From: CALMZN01 sp964540095 | GTDB lineage: Bacteria; Patescibacteriota; Patescibacteriia; UBA1558; GWA2-36-10 | DNA: 42,121 nucleotides | Reading direction: 5' to 3' | Assembly: GCA_964540095.1 (NCBI GenBank) | Contig: CAZILH010000007.1 | Coordinates: 1 to 42,121, forward strand | Shown here: positions 7,523 through 15,604 of the stretch, in pieces | How positions within the stretch are numbered: the stretch's first letter is position 1 | Layout of the letters: every line of letters starts with the position of its first letter | Position numbers and translations under genes: made by a program | The notes under the pieces: model-generated | What the model was told of the DNA's origin: nothing | What the model saw: the letters and a program-made list of their open reading frames with translations, nothing else | Databases searched by the model: none

Positions 7523-8731
7523 TTACTTCACTTTTCCAAACTTCCTTTTCCCGGCCTGGACTACATCGCCAGATTTGATAATAATATCTTTATCCCAAGC
7601 TGATATTTTTTCGTGATTTAGTTTCAGGCCACCACCGTCTATTAGGCGTCTGGCTTCGCCTTTGGAATTTACTAATTTCATTTGTAATAGCAAATCAACA
7701 GGGTTTATTTTATTTTTGCCAATAGCAAATTCTTGTATTTCATCAGGATTGGCTTTTTTAGCAAAAATGTTGGTGAACTCTTGGCCAGCTTTGGTAGCCG
7801 TATTTTCACCAAAATAAATTTTTACAATTTCACCAGCCAGCTGGAATTTTATGTCACGGGGGTTTTTGCCGGCCTTCAAATCTTTATCAAGTTGTTTTAT
7901 TTCATTCAGTGGCACTCTAGTGCAAAGTTCAAAGCCGGAAATAATCATGCCGTCAGTCCAAGACATAATTTTGCCAAACATATCTTGAGCCGTATCTGAT
8001 AAGGCAGCCATGTTGCCCTCGGATTTGCCCATTTTTTTGCCACTGGTGTCGGTCAGCAAACGCATGGTGATAACAAACTTTTCTTTGTGTTTCAGTTCTT
8101 TCATCAGATCACGACCAGCCAGCATATTGAAGGTCTGGTCATTGCCACCGATTTCGCCATCAACATCCATAGCCACGCAGTCATAGGCCTGTAAGGTCGG
8201 ATACATGAATTCGTGTAAGTAAATCGGTTTGGCCGATTTGATGCGCTCTTGGAACATATCTCGCTCTAGTAAGCGCTGGACAGTGAAGTGTTTGGCCAAA
8301 TCCATGACTTGATTGAAATTCATTTTGCTCTGCCATTGGCTGTTGAATTTTATGTCGGCTTTATTATTGCCTGAAAAATTTATCAACTTACTAGCTTGAT
8401 TTTTGTAGCTCTTGGCATTTTTCAAAACCTGCTCTCTGGTCAATGCTTGGCGGGCAGCTGTTTTGTCTGTCGGATCGCCAACCATGCCAGTAAAATCACC
8501 AATCAATAATATTATTTTATGGCCTAATTCTTGGAATTGTCTAAGCTTCTCTATGGTAATAGCATGGCCCAAATGCAGGGTCGGGCCAGTGGGGTCAATA
8601 CCTAAATACAATGTTAGCTGTTTGCCAGACAGTAATTGTTTTTTTAAGTATTCCTTACTGGGGTAGACATTTTCTACACCCCTTTCCAATAGTTCTTGAA
8701 TTTTTGCTTGATCCGTGCTAATTTTAGCCAT
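7523..8731 (-). CDS. tyrS: Tyrosyl-tRNA synthetase
   Basis: This class I synthetase charges tRNA-Tyr. LGIDPTGPTLHLGHA holds the HIGH-type motif (HLGH) and GKKMGKSEGN the KMSKS-type loop. The C-terminus (KLVNSKGEARRLIDGGGLKLN) is an S4 RNA-binding domain. I use the ATG at 8731, giving MAKISTDQ and 402 residues. The longer frame from 8773 would add 14 residues that are encoded by one arm of a large leader stem and have no family counterpart. The bare length and motifs are normal for bacterial TyrS. A small unknown gene follows by 6 nt. Transcription probably starts near 8885 from the promoter shared with the PBP gene, leaving a leader of about 154 nt that could regulate expression. Confidence 0.95.
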   Translation of the reverse strand: MAKISTDQAKIQELLERGVENVYPSKEYLKKQLLSGKQLTLYLGIDPTGPTLHLGHAITIEKLRQFQELGHKIILLIGDFTGMVGDPTDKTAARQALTREQVLKNAKSYKNQASKLINFSGNNKADIKFNSQWQSKMNFNQVMDLAKHFTVQRLLERDMFQERIKSAKPIYLHEFMYPTLQAYDCVAMDVDGEIGGNDQTFNMLAGRDLMKELKHKEKFVITMRLLTDTSGKKMGKSEGNMAALSDTAQDMFGKIMSWTDGMIISGFELCTRVPLNEIKQLDKDLKAGKNPRDIKFQLAGEIVKIYFGENTATKAGQEFTNIFAKKANPDEIQEFAIGKNKINPVDLLLQMKLVNSKGEARRLIDGGGLKLNHEKISAWDKDIIIKSGDVVQAGKRKFGKVK

Positions 8732-8885
8732 AGTTTCGATTTTTCTTAATTTCAGCCCGTGGAATAATCCCATCTAAACGGGATTAGTGCCGCGTTATGG
8801 TTATTAATTATATTTTATTTTTTTACTATAAAGCCCAAATTTAGCAAAATAGTGTCCAATGGCACTATTCCACGGGCTAAAGTAT
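8732..8885 (-). promoter_or_regulatory. Structured leader of tyrS with an 18-bp long-range stem and competing hairpins
   Basis: On the plus strand the arm GGCACTATTCCACGGGCT (8861-8878) is exactly complementary to 8754-8765 joined to 8786-8791. The second arm is interrupted only by a 20-nt insert (8766-8785) that is itself a hairpin of AATCCC/GGGATT. A local hairpin, ATAGTG (8849-8854) with CACTAT (8863-8868), uses the same bases as the long stem, so the two folds exclude each other. The element begins about 7 nt after the likely tyrS transcription start and ends about 23 nt before the ATG at 8731. No T-box consensus is seen on the coding strand. Confidence 0.6.
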
Positions 8886-8921
8886 ATTCAAATTATAGCT
8901 TATTTTTGCTATAATTCAAAT
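8885..8921. promoter_or_regulatory. Near-palindromic divergent promoter, tyrS/PBP
   Basis: AATTATAGC (8891-8899) and GCTATAATT (8908-8916) are perfect inverted repeats around an 8-nt spacer. Each contains a TATAAT -10 box, one per strand: plus at 8910-8915, with an upstream TG (extended -10) and a weak TTCAAA -35; minus at 8897-8892, with TTGAAT 16 nt upstream. The PBP ATG is only 19 nt past the plus -10 box, giving a leader of about 13 nt. Confidence 0.7.
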
Positions 8922-8934
8922 ACTAATTACAAAT

Positions 8935-11817
8935 ATGCCCATACCCCAATTAGAACCAACTTTTCAACATAAAAAAATAGACCAAAAGTCGAGTTTTTTT
9001 TCCAAAGCAACGATCGGCTCTGGTCACGGAAAACCCAAGACCCCTAAAAAGGGATTTTTCAAAAGGTTGTTTAAAAAATACTGGCTATATATTGTTGCCT
9101 TAATTTTGTTGTTGGGTATTGCTTTTATTGCCCTGGTAGCTTGGTATTCCAAGGACTTGCCAGATGTCAATAAATTGATTGACCGCAGTTCACCGCTTAG
9201 CACCAAGATTTATGATAGCAAGGGCGAAACATTGCTTTATGAAGTACATGGGCCAGAGCAAAGAACTTTGGTGACTATTAGCGAGTTGCCTGACTATGTC
9301 AAACAAGCCACCATTGCTATTGAAGACAAAGATTTTTATAACCACAGCGGTATTTCTATCAAAGGAATCATCCGTGGACAGATTGTGCCCCGCCTCAGTG
9401 GCCAAAGAGCGCAGGGCGGTTCGACACTCACTCAGCAATTTGTAAAAAACGCTATTTTGACTAATGAGCGTCGTGTATCCAGAAAAATAAAAGAATGGGT
9501 TTTGTCTTATCGCATTGAACAAAAATTTACCAAAGACGAAATCCTGCAAATGTATTTGAATGAAATTCCCTATGGTGGTTCAGCTTATGGTATTGAATCC
9601 GCGGCTCATTATTATTTTGATAAGTCAGCCAAAGATTTGACTTTGGGTGAAGCCGCAGTTTTAGCCGCCTTACCGCAGTCACCAACATATTTGTCGCCAT
9701 TTGGTAATAATAAAGATAAGTTGATTACTCGTCAGCATACAGTTTTGAATTTGATGGTTGATCAAGGATACATTACCAAAGAAAAAGCCGATGAAGCCAA
9801 ACAGCAGGAATTAAAATTTAAAAAAAGAGCGGAAAATATGCGCGCCCCGCATTTTGTCACCTATGTCAAACAACAGCTAGAGGAAGAATACGGCACTACC
9901 ATGGTTGAGCAAAGTGGCTGGAAAATAACCACCTCTTTAGACTGGGAAATGCAACAAGCCGCTGAACGAGCTGTGGCTGAAGTGGCGCCAAAGAATAAAG
10001 AAAAATACGATGCCGATAATGCCGCTCTGGTGGCTATTGATGTGGCTACCGGCGACATCAAGGCCATGGTGGGCTCCAAGGACTTTTTTGACGATACGAT
10101 TGATGGGCAGGTCAATGTGGCCGTAGCTGATAGACAGCCCGGTAGCTCCATCAAGCCCATTGTTTATTTGACAGCTTTTATCAAGGGCTATAGGCCAGAC
10201 ACTATTCTTTTTGACTTGGCTACCAAGTTTGGCATCAAGGCTGATGGCACGCCCTACAAGCCACTGGACTATGATGGCAAAGAAAGAGGCCCAGTTTCTA
10301 TCAGGCAGGCCTTAGCCGGCTCATTGAATATTCCAGCGGTTAAAGTATTGTATTTGGCTGGAGTAAAAAGTGTCACTGATCTAGCCACTCAGCTTGGTTA
10401 TACTACACTGACCAATCCAGATCGCTATGGCTTGTCACTGGTCTTGGGAGGAGCAGAAGTAAAATTGTTGGAGCACGTCAATGCTTATGCGGCCATTGCT
10501 CGCGAAGGAGTGGCTCAGGACTATCGTTCGGTATTGAAGATAGAGGACTCTAAGGGTGAGATAGTCAAAGAAAACAAAGAAAATAAAGGACGACGAGTAG
10601 TTGATAAAAAATACACTAGAATTTTGTCTGATGTTATGTCGGACAATTCAGCTCGGGCTTTTATTTTTGGGGGAGCAAACTTTTTAACCCTACCAGACAG
10701 ACCAGTAGCCGCCAAGACCGGCACAACCAATGATTATCATGATGCTTGGACTATGGGCTTTACGCCTGATATTGCGGCTGGTGTCTGGGTAGGCAACAGT
10801 AATAATCGAGCTATGAAAGCCGGTGCCGATGGCTCTGTTGTTGCGGCACCAATTTGGAATAAATTTATGCGCGAGGTGACAGCCAAGATGCCGGTCAAGG
10901 GTTTTGAAAAAGAAGTTTTGGAGCCCTGCGACAAAACAATGCTTTGCGGTCAACTAGCCAAAGAGCAGATTGTAAAAATTGATAAAGTCACTGGCAAGTT
11001 AGCCACGGCCTATACGCCCTATGACCAGATTGAAGAAAAAAAATATTTGGAAGTGCATGAAATTTTGCAATATGTAAACATCAATGATCCGTTTGGTCCA
11101 CCACTTGATAATCCTAGCAATGATCCGCAGTATGCTGCTTGGGAAGAGCCAATCAAAAAATGGGCTACCGATAATGGCTACAATACTGATCCAATTCCTA
11201 CAGAATTTGATGACACTCATAAGCCAGAAAATCAACCGAGCATTAGCATCTTGTCGCCCAGTGAAAACCAAACTATTAATTCCACTAGTATTAATATTTC
11301 CGTGCAGACCAGCGCCCCACTTGGTGTAAAAAAAGTAGAATATTTTTTGGACAATGATAAAGTTGGTGAAAGCATTAGTGCGCCGTTTGGTTTGAATTAC
11401 AGCATCAATCCATTTGTCAGCAATGGCTCGCATCGCTTGCGGGCAATCGCCTCTGACGATATTGGTGATTATAAAGAAGCTAGTATCAATATCAATATTC
11501 AGCTTGACACCTCATTGAGACAATTTAATTTGCAATGGATTGATCCACAAAATAATACTAATATCTCTGCTACTAGTTTGCCCTATAATTTGCGAGTTAG
11601 TTTGGACAAGCCACAGAATGTTAAAAAAATAGATTTTTATTATAAAGATCAGAGTAATAATTCTCAGTGGTTTGCTTATGTTGAGAATCCGAGCAATTCA
11701 CCAAGCACACTTTGGGGTAAAGGTTTGTCACCCGGTACTTACCGGCTTTATATGGTGGTGCAAGATCAGGGTAATGGTCTGATGACTACACCGGAAATTA
11801 CAGTCAATATACAATAA
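8935..11817 (+). CDS. Class A penicillin-binding protein (PBP1A type) with C-terminal Ig-like region
   Basis: This bifunctional peptidoglycan glycosyltransferase/transpeptidase has 960 residues. A basic cytoplasmic tail is followed by one membrane helix (about 48-70). The GT51 domain has EDKDFYNHSGIS near residue 129 (catalytic Glu) and QGGSTLTQQFVKN. The transpeptidase has PGSSIKP near residue 402 (SxxK), GSLN (SxN) and AKTGTTND near residue 592 (KTG). After about residue 700 comes a linker (YAAWEEPIKKW) and then Ig-like beta domains of the 'SISILSPSENQTI...KKVEYFLDN' type, which likely contact wall glycans. The ATG at 8935 has no Shine-Dalgarno sequence and lies about 13 nt from the inferred transcription start. 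It is a stand-alone unit ending in a strong terminator. Confidence 0.93.
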   Translation: MPIPQLEPTFQHKKIDQKSSFFSKATIGSGHGKPKTPKKGFFKRLFKKYWLYIVALILLLGIAFIALVAWYSKDLPDVNKLIDRSSPLSTKIYDSKGETLLYEVHGPEQRTLVTISELPDYVKQATIAIEDKDFYNHSGISIKGIIRGQIVPRLSGQRAQGGSTLTQQFVKNAILTNERRVSRKIKEWVLSYRIEQKFTKDEILQMYLNEIPYGGSAYGIESAAHYYFDKSAKDLTLGEAAVLAALPQSPTYLSPFGNNKDKLITRQHTVLNLMVDQGYITKEKADEAKQQELKFKKRAENMRAPHFVTYVKQQLEEEYGTTMVEQSGWKITTSLDWEMQQAAERAVAEVAPKNKEKYDADNAALVAIDVATGDIKAMVGSKDFFDDTIDGQVNVAVADRQPGSSIKPIVYLTAFIKGYRPDTILFDLATKFGIKADGTPYKPLDYDGKERGPVSIRQALAGSLNIPAVKVLYLAGVKSVTDLATQLGYTTLTNPDRYGLSLVLGGAEVKLLEHVNAYAAIAREGVAQDYRSVLKIEDSKGEIVKENKENKGRRVVDKKYTRILSDVMSDNSARAFIFGGANFLTLPDRPVAAKTGTTNDYHDAWTMGFTPDIAAGVWVGNSNNRAMKAGADGSVVAAPIWNKFMREVTAKMPVKGFEKEVLEPCDKTMLCGQLAKEQIVKIDKVTGKLATAYTPYDQIEEKKYLEVHEILQYVNINDPFGPPLDNPSNDPQYAAWEEPIKKWATDNGYNTDPIPTEFDDTHKPENQPSISILSPSENQTINSTSINISVQTSAPLGVKKVEYFLDNDKVGESISAPFGLNYSINPFVSNGSHRLRAIASDDIGDYKEASININIQLDTSLRQFNLQWIDPQNNTNISATSLPYNLRVSLDKPQNVKKIDFYYKDQSNNSQWFAYVENPSNSPSTLWGKGLSPGTYRLYMVVQDQGNGLMTTPEITVNIQ

Positions 11818-11825
11818 TATTATCC

Positions 11826-11863
11826 ATCCAGCCCTGCACCATATGGTGCAGGGCTGGATTTTG
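11826..11863 (+). terminator. Intrinsic terminator of the PBP gene
   Basis: This is a perfect 34-bp palindrome (arms ATCCAGCCCTGCACCAT and its complement, 11826-11859) followed by TTTT. It begins 8 nt after the PBP stop, and its T-tract runs into the -35 box of the next gene. Confidence 0.9.
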
Positions 11864-11889
11864 ACAAATTTAACTTATAGATTTAAGAT
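11861..11889 (+). promoter_or_regulatory. Promoter of the deoxyribosyltransferase-like gene
   Basis: TTGACA (11861-11866), a 17-nt spacer and TAAGAT (11884-11889). Start of transcription would be near 11896, giving a leader of about 64 nt. That leader holds two GTCTTGAC copies 21 bp apart (11899-11906 and 11920-11927) and a GGGAGA Shine-Dalgarno sequence just before the ATG. Confidence 0.6.
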
Positions 11890-11959
11890 ACTTTTGGTGT
11901 CTTGACGACTGGTTCTAGCGTCTTGACCGTTTGACCACCTACAACGCGGGAGAATCGAC

Positions 11960-12454
11960 ATGCCGGATTTGACTCAGCCCCACACTTCGGACGAGGTCTA
12001 TGTTTCTGGGGCATTGACCAATGCCAAACCGGAAGGAATCGATCCTAGGGAGCTTTATAAGAGGATCGGCGATCTTTGCCGGAACAATGGGCTCGATCCC
12101 TACATACCCCATCTGCACACTGATCCGGTGCTGCACAGGGACATCCACCCCACCCACGTCTACGAAGTGGACCATCAGAAGGTGCTGGATGCCTGCCTGG
12201 TCATTGCCTATGTGGGCCAGGCCAGTGGCGGTGTTGGTATGGAAATGGAAATGGCCAGAGCCAATTCCACCCCGATCATCGTACTGTACGAAGCCGATGT
12301 TCCGGTCACCAACATCTCACGCATGTATCGGGGAAATCGGGCTGTGAAGGCAGTGGTCCGCTTCACGGACATGGACGATGCGCTGTTCAAGCTGGACTCG
12401 GCCCTGGGAGAGGTGCTGAGGCGCTGGGTCCGGGTTGAGCCGTTGGTCTATTAG
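11960..12454 (+). CDS. Nucleoside 2-deoxyribosyltransferase-like protein, GC-rich
   Basis: The 164-residue protein begins with YVSGALTNA, like the Y-x-x-G-P-L start of nucleoside 2-deoxyribosyltransferases and related Rossmann-like proteins. It continues with DACLVIAYVGQASGGVGMEMEMARA, matching the 'D-x-x-V-A...S-x-G-x-x-x-E' core that carries the catalytic Glu, and TPIIVLYEADV. Such enzymes move deoxyribose between bases or act in nucleotide salvage; related folds are also used in nucleotide-hydrolase defence proteins, so the substrate is open. The gene is strikingly GC- and C-rich compared with every neighbour and has a clear Shine-Dalgarno sequence (GGGAGA, about 8 nt upstream), its own promoter and its own terminator. 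This is a self-contained cassette, probably acquired. Confidence 0.65.
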   Translation: MPDLTQPHTSDEVYVSGALTNAKPEGIDPRELYKRIGDLCRNNGLDPYIPHLHTDPVLHRDIHPTHVYEVDHQKVLDACLVIAYVGQASGGVGMEMEMARANSTPIIVLYEADVPVTNISRMYRGNRAVKAVVRFTDMDDALFKLDSALGEVLRRWVRVEPLVY

Positions 12455-12483
12455 TGGTTTTCGAACAAGTTCTTCTTCTTCGT

Positions 12484-12538
12484 GGGACAACACAAGTCCC
12501 GGCCTCAAGGAGCTCGTCTGCACGGGCTCCTTTAATTT
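12484..12538 (+). terminator. Terminator after the deoxyribosyltransferase-like gene
   Basis: AAGGAGC (12507-12513) pairs with GCTCCTT (12526-12532), followed by the T-rich TTTAATTTTG. A smaller hairpin, GGGAC (12484-12488) with GTCCC (12496-12500), precedes it. Confidence 0.75.
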
Positions 12539-12548
12539 TGCTTAATAC

Positions 12549-12577
12549 TTGCCATTGAGCGTAAAAACCATTATCAT
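12549..12577 (+). promoter_or_regulatory. Candidate uvrB promoter
   Basis: TTGCCA (12549-12554), a 17-nt spacer and TATCAT (12572-12577). Transcription would begin at about 12584, within 3 nt of the uvrB ATG at 12587, which would make the mRNA essentially leaderless. Confidence 0.45.
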
Positions 12578-12586
12578 ATCTTAGAT

Positions 12587-14551
12587 ATGGACTTCAAATT
12601 GGTTTCAAAATTTAAGCCAGCCGGCCATCAAGCTCCAGCCATAAAAAAGCTGGTTGACGGCTTGCAAGCTGGTTATCAAGATCAAACATTGCTGGGAGTC
12701 ACGGGCTCAGGCAAGACTTTTACTATTGCCAATGTGGTGGCCAAGATTAACAAGCCGACTTTAGTAATTTCTCACAACAAAACTTTGGCCGCGCAGTTGG
12801 CCTCTGAGTTTCAGGATTTTTTTCCGGACAATGCCGTGCATTATTTTGTTTCCTATTATGATTATTATCAGCCCGAGGCCTACATACCATCATCCGATAC
12901 CTATATTGAAAAAGAAACCCAGATCAATGAAGAGATTGATCGCTTGCGTCATGTCAGCACGCAGAGTTTGCTGACTAGGCGTGATGTTTTGATTGTGGCT
13001 TCAGTTTCTTGTATTTATAATTTAGGCAATCCAGCCGAGTATCAGAATTTTAGGATAAATTTGAAAGTCGGCGAGAGCTACAATAGATTCAAGTTACTCA
13101 AGAATTTGAATAATTTACAATATCACCGCAATGATTTGGTTTTGACGCGTTCTAATTATACAGTCAAAGGTGAAATCATTGATATTTTTGCTTCGGGTCA
13201 AGAAAAAGAATTTTATCGACTGACTTTTTTTGGTGATGTCTTAGAAAGTATTGAAACAATTAGTTTGTTGGGTCACAAAGTAATAGACAAGCCCCAAGAA
13301 ATATTTATTTTTCCAGCCAAGCATTTTATGGTCAGCCCAGAAAGCATAAAAGATATTGTAGCGGAGATAAGACATGACTTGGATTTGGAATTGGCCGAAT
13401 TTCAAAAGCAGGGTAAAATTTTGGAAGCCGAAAGATTAAAAACCAGAGTCAACAATGATTTGGAAATGATCTTGGAAACGGGTTTTTGCAATGGCATTGA
13501 GAATTATTCCCGTTATTTTGATGGTCGGCAAAAAAATGATTCCCCCAATAGTTTGATGGACTATTTTCCCGATGATTTTTTGTTGATCGTTGATGAATCG
13601 CACATGACCTTGCCCCAAATTGGCGGCATGTATTTGGGGGATAGAGCCCGTAAGAAAAATTTGATTGAGTTTGGTTTTCGTCTGCAGGCGGCCTATGACA
13701 ATCGTCCTTTGAATTTTGAAGAGTTCAATCAGCAGTATAGGCAAGCTATATATATTTCCGCTACGCCAGCCGAGTATGAATTAAATAAATCGCAAAGTAT
13801 TGCTGAGCAATTAGTAAGGCCGACTTTTATTTTGGATCCGACCATCGAGATTCGCCCCAGCAAAGATCAGCTTGATGATTTGATTAAGGAAATCAAAACA
13901 AGAGTGGCCAAAAAAGAAAGAGTTCTAGTGACTACTATTACCAAGAGATTGTCAGAAGATTTGACTGAAATATTGTTGGAAAAAAATATTAAAGTTCAGT
14001 ATTTGCATTCGGAAGTAAAAACCCTAGATCGTATTCAGATCTTGCACGATTTGCGCAGTGGCAAATATGATGTTTTGGTCGGTGTTAATTTGTTGCGGGA
14101 GGGCTTGGACCTGCCCGAGGTTTCACTGGTAGCTATTTTGGATGCCGATAAAGAGGGGTTTTTGCGTTCGCGGATGGCCTTGATACAGGTAATGGGCCGT
14201 GCCGCCAGACACAAAGATGGTCGAGTGATTATGTATGCTGACAATATTACTGGCTCCATGCAAGCAGCTATTGATGAGACCAATCGCCGTCGGAAAGTGC
14301 AGGAGCAATACAATAAAGATAATAAAGTTTCACCAATATCTATTTCCAAATCAGTCAAAGAAGTCGGCTTAAAAGAATTGGATACCAAAACCAGTTTTGC
14401 AGAAAGCATCAAACTGATGTCCAAACAAGAAAGACAAGCCCTATTAGAAACCTTGCGTCAGGAAATGGAATTGTCGGCCGACAATTGGGATTTTGAAAAA
14501 GCTATAATTTTGAGAGACCAGATAGATATGCTGGCCAATAACAAAAAATAA
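12587..14551 (+). CDS. uvrB: Excinuclease ABC subunit UvrB
   Basis: This is the damage-verifying helicase-like subunit of nucleotide excision repair. It has 654 residues, the usual length. Walker A GVTGSGKT is at about residues 37-44. The beta-hairpin region YYDYYQPEAYIPSSDTYIEKE follows. VDESH gives the Walker B/DEAD-like motif, and VGVNLLREGLDLPEV and QVMGRAARH are helicase motifs V and VI. The C-terminus (QALLETLRQEMELSADNWDFEKA) is the UVR domain that docks UvrC. No Shine-Dalgarno sequence precedes the ATG, and the promoter is nearly overlapping. The stop overlaps the truB ATG by one base, so the two are an operon. uvrA and uvrC are not in the window. Confidence 0.97.
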   Translation: MDFKLVSKFKPAGHQAPAIKKLVDGLQAGYQDQTLLGVTGSGKTFTIANVVAKINKPTLVISHNKTLAAQLASEFQDFFPDNAVHYFVSYYDYYQPEAYIPSSDTYIEKETQINEEIDRLRHVSTQSLLTRRDVLIVASVSCIYNLGNPAEYQNFRINLKVGESYNRFKLLKNLNNLQYHRNDLVLTRSNYTVKGEIIDIFASGQEKEFYRLTFFGDVLESIETISLLGHKVIDKPQEIFIFPAKHFMVSPESIKDIVAEIRHDLDLELAEFQKQGKILEAERLKTRVNNDLEMILETGFCNGIENYSRYFDGRQKNDSPNSLMDYFPDDFLLIVDESHMTLPQIGGMYLGDRARKKNLIEFGFRLQAAYDNRPLNFEEFNQQYRQAIYISATPAEYELNKSQSIAEQLVRPTFILDPTIEIRPSKDQLDDLIKEIKTRVAKKERVLVTTITKRLSEDLTEILLEKNIKVQYLHSEVKTLDRIQILHDLRSGKYDVLVGVNLLREGLDLPEVSLVAILDADKEGFLRSRMALIQVMGRAARHKDGRVIMYADNITGSMQAAIDETNRRRKVQEQYNKDNKVSPISISKSVKEVGLKELDTKTSFAESIKLMSKQERQALLETLRQEMELSADNWDFEKAIILRDQIDMLANNKK

Positions 14552-15312
14552 TGTTAGCTAAAGACATTAATCAGAAAAAAATTGAAGCAATATTGGCTGA
14601 CGAAAACTCCGGCCTATATTTGGTTGATAAGCCAAAAGGACTGCAGTCATTTAGTATTGTGTCTAGAGTCAGAAAGATATTAAATACAAGTAAAGTAGGA
14701 TTTTCTGGCACCTTGGACCCTTTGGCTTCGGGCCTGATGATAGTGGCTAGCGGGCAGGCCACCAAGCTCTTGGATTTATTTCATATTTTGCCTAAAGAAT
14801 ACGAAGCCGATATTATTTTTGGCAAAGTTAGTCCTTCTTTTGACTTGGAGCTAGCTACTACCACAAATGAATCAGCCGAAAAATTCAGTCAGGAACAACT
14901 CAAAGAATCAATAGCAAAATTTACCGGTGAGCAATGGCAACAAGTGCCAATATATTCAGCTGTAAAAGTAGCAGGCCAAAAATTGCATGAGTCAGCGCGA
15001 CGTGGTAAAAAAGTCGTAGCTCCAAGAAAGAAAATTAGTATTTATAAGATTGACATTTTACGATTTGATTATCCGCAAGCTAAAATTTTGGTGACTTGTT
15101 CGGCTGGCACTTATATTAGAAGCTTGGTCAATGACTTGGGTCAGGATTTAAAAACCGGAGCGGTCTTAAGTGATCTGCGGCGCACAGCTATCGGAGATTT
15201 ATCAATAAAAAAAGCCGCCAAATTTGACGACTTGGATAAAGATAAACTACTCAGCAGTAGGGTGGCTGAAGAAAAGATTAGAGACTACCTAAATGAATAT
15301 CGTGCTTGGTGA
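14551..15312 (+). CDS. truB: tRNA pseudouridine-55 synthase TruB
   Basis: TruB makes pseudouridine 55 in the T-loop of tRNAs. The 253-residue protein has YLVDKPKGLQSF near residue 23 and GFSGTLDPLASGLMIVASG near residue 50, where the Asp of GTLDPLA is the catalytic nucleophile. YSAVKVAGQKLHESARRGK and VTCSAGTYIRSLVNDLG are the other conserved blocks. It is slightly shorter than E. coli TruB and lacks an obvious C-terminal PUA domain. It is translationally coupled to uvrB (TAATG overlap). Its last 35 nt overlap a convergent small gene. It ends in TGA, showing that UGA is a stop in this genome. Confidence 0.95.
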   Translation: MLAKDINQKKIEAILADENSGLYLVDKPKGLQSFSIVSRVRKILNTSKVGFSGTLDPLASGLMIVASGQATKLLDLFHILPKEYEADIIFGKVSPSFDLELATTTNESAEKFSQEQLKESIAKFTGEQWQQVPIYSAVKVAGQKLHESARRGKKVVAPRKKISIYKIDILRFDYPQAKILVTCSAGTYIRSLVNDLGQDLKTGAVLSDLRRTAIGDLSIKKAAKFDDLDKDKLLSSRVAEEKIRDYLNEYRAW

Positions 15313-15532
15313 CTGTTTTGATGTGTTTTTCAATCAGGTGTGCCGGATATTTGGATTTTTTCATTAACGAACCAAATTCAAAAAGAGGCATTGTCACCTT
15401 ACCTAAATGATGGTCGTGTGGAAGTTCTAATTCACTTACAATTTGATCGCGACTCCTGACTTTATCGCGATGCCCTGTTAGCAAATCAAGTACACCTTCT
15501 TGATCTTCTGGGCTCACATATGGACTGGACAT
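15278..15532 (-). CDS. Small hypothetical protein, convergent with truB
   Basis: This 84-residue frame is not recognised. The predicted protein is hydrophilic, with an acidic N-terminus (SSPYVSPEDQEGVLDLL) and a His-rich second half (LPHDHHLGK and IEKHIKTVTKHDIHLGSL). It has no membrane segment. A TATAAT box lies about 50 nt upstream on its strand (15588-15583), and the frame fills the truB-rpsT gap on the opposite strand, overlapping the truB end by 35 nt. These points, plus sensible codon use, make it likely to be real, but nothing in the sequence shows its role. It could also be a chance open frame in a short intergenic region. Confidence 0.5.
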   Translation of the reverse strand: MSSPYVSPEDQEGVLDLLTGHRDKVRSRDQIVSELELPHDHHLGKVTMPLFEFGSLMKKSKYPAHLIEKHIKTVTKHDIHLGSL

Positions 15533-15604
15533 AGTATTGACTAAATTAATTAATTATGTTAATCTCTGGAGGTCTTATTAATATTATAAGTTATAAATTG
15601 AATT

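Noticed and set aside
8732..8773. Longer tyrS start at 8773
   Set aside because: The extra 14 residues are encoded by an arm of the leader stem and have no match to TyrS N-termini.
8732..8885. T-box riboswitch for tyrS
   Set aside because: GTGCCGCG near 8787-8794 looks like part of a T-box, but it is on the plus strand, antisense to tyrS. The coding strand lacks the AGGGTGG-type antiterminator core.
12021..12347. Alternative frames inside the GC-rich gene
   Set aside because: High GC lengthens open frames in all phases; only the frame from 11960 has a Shine-Dalgarno sequence and a recognisable family core.
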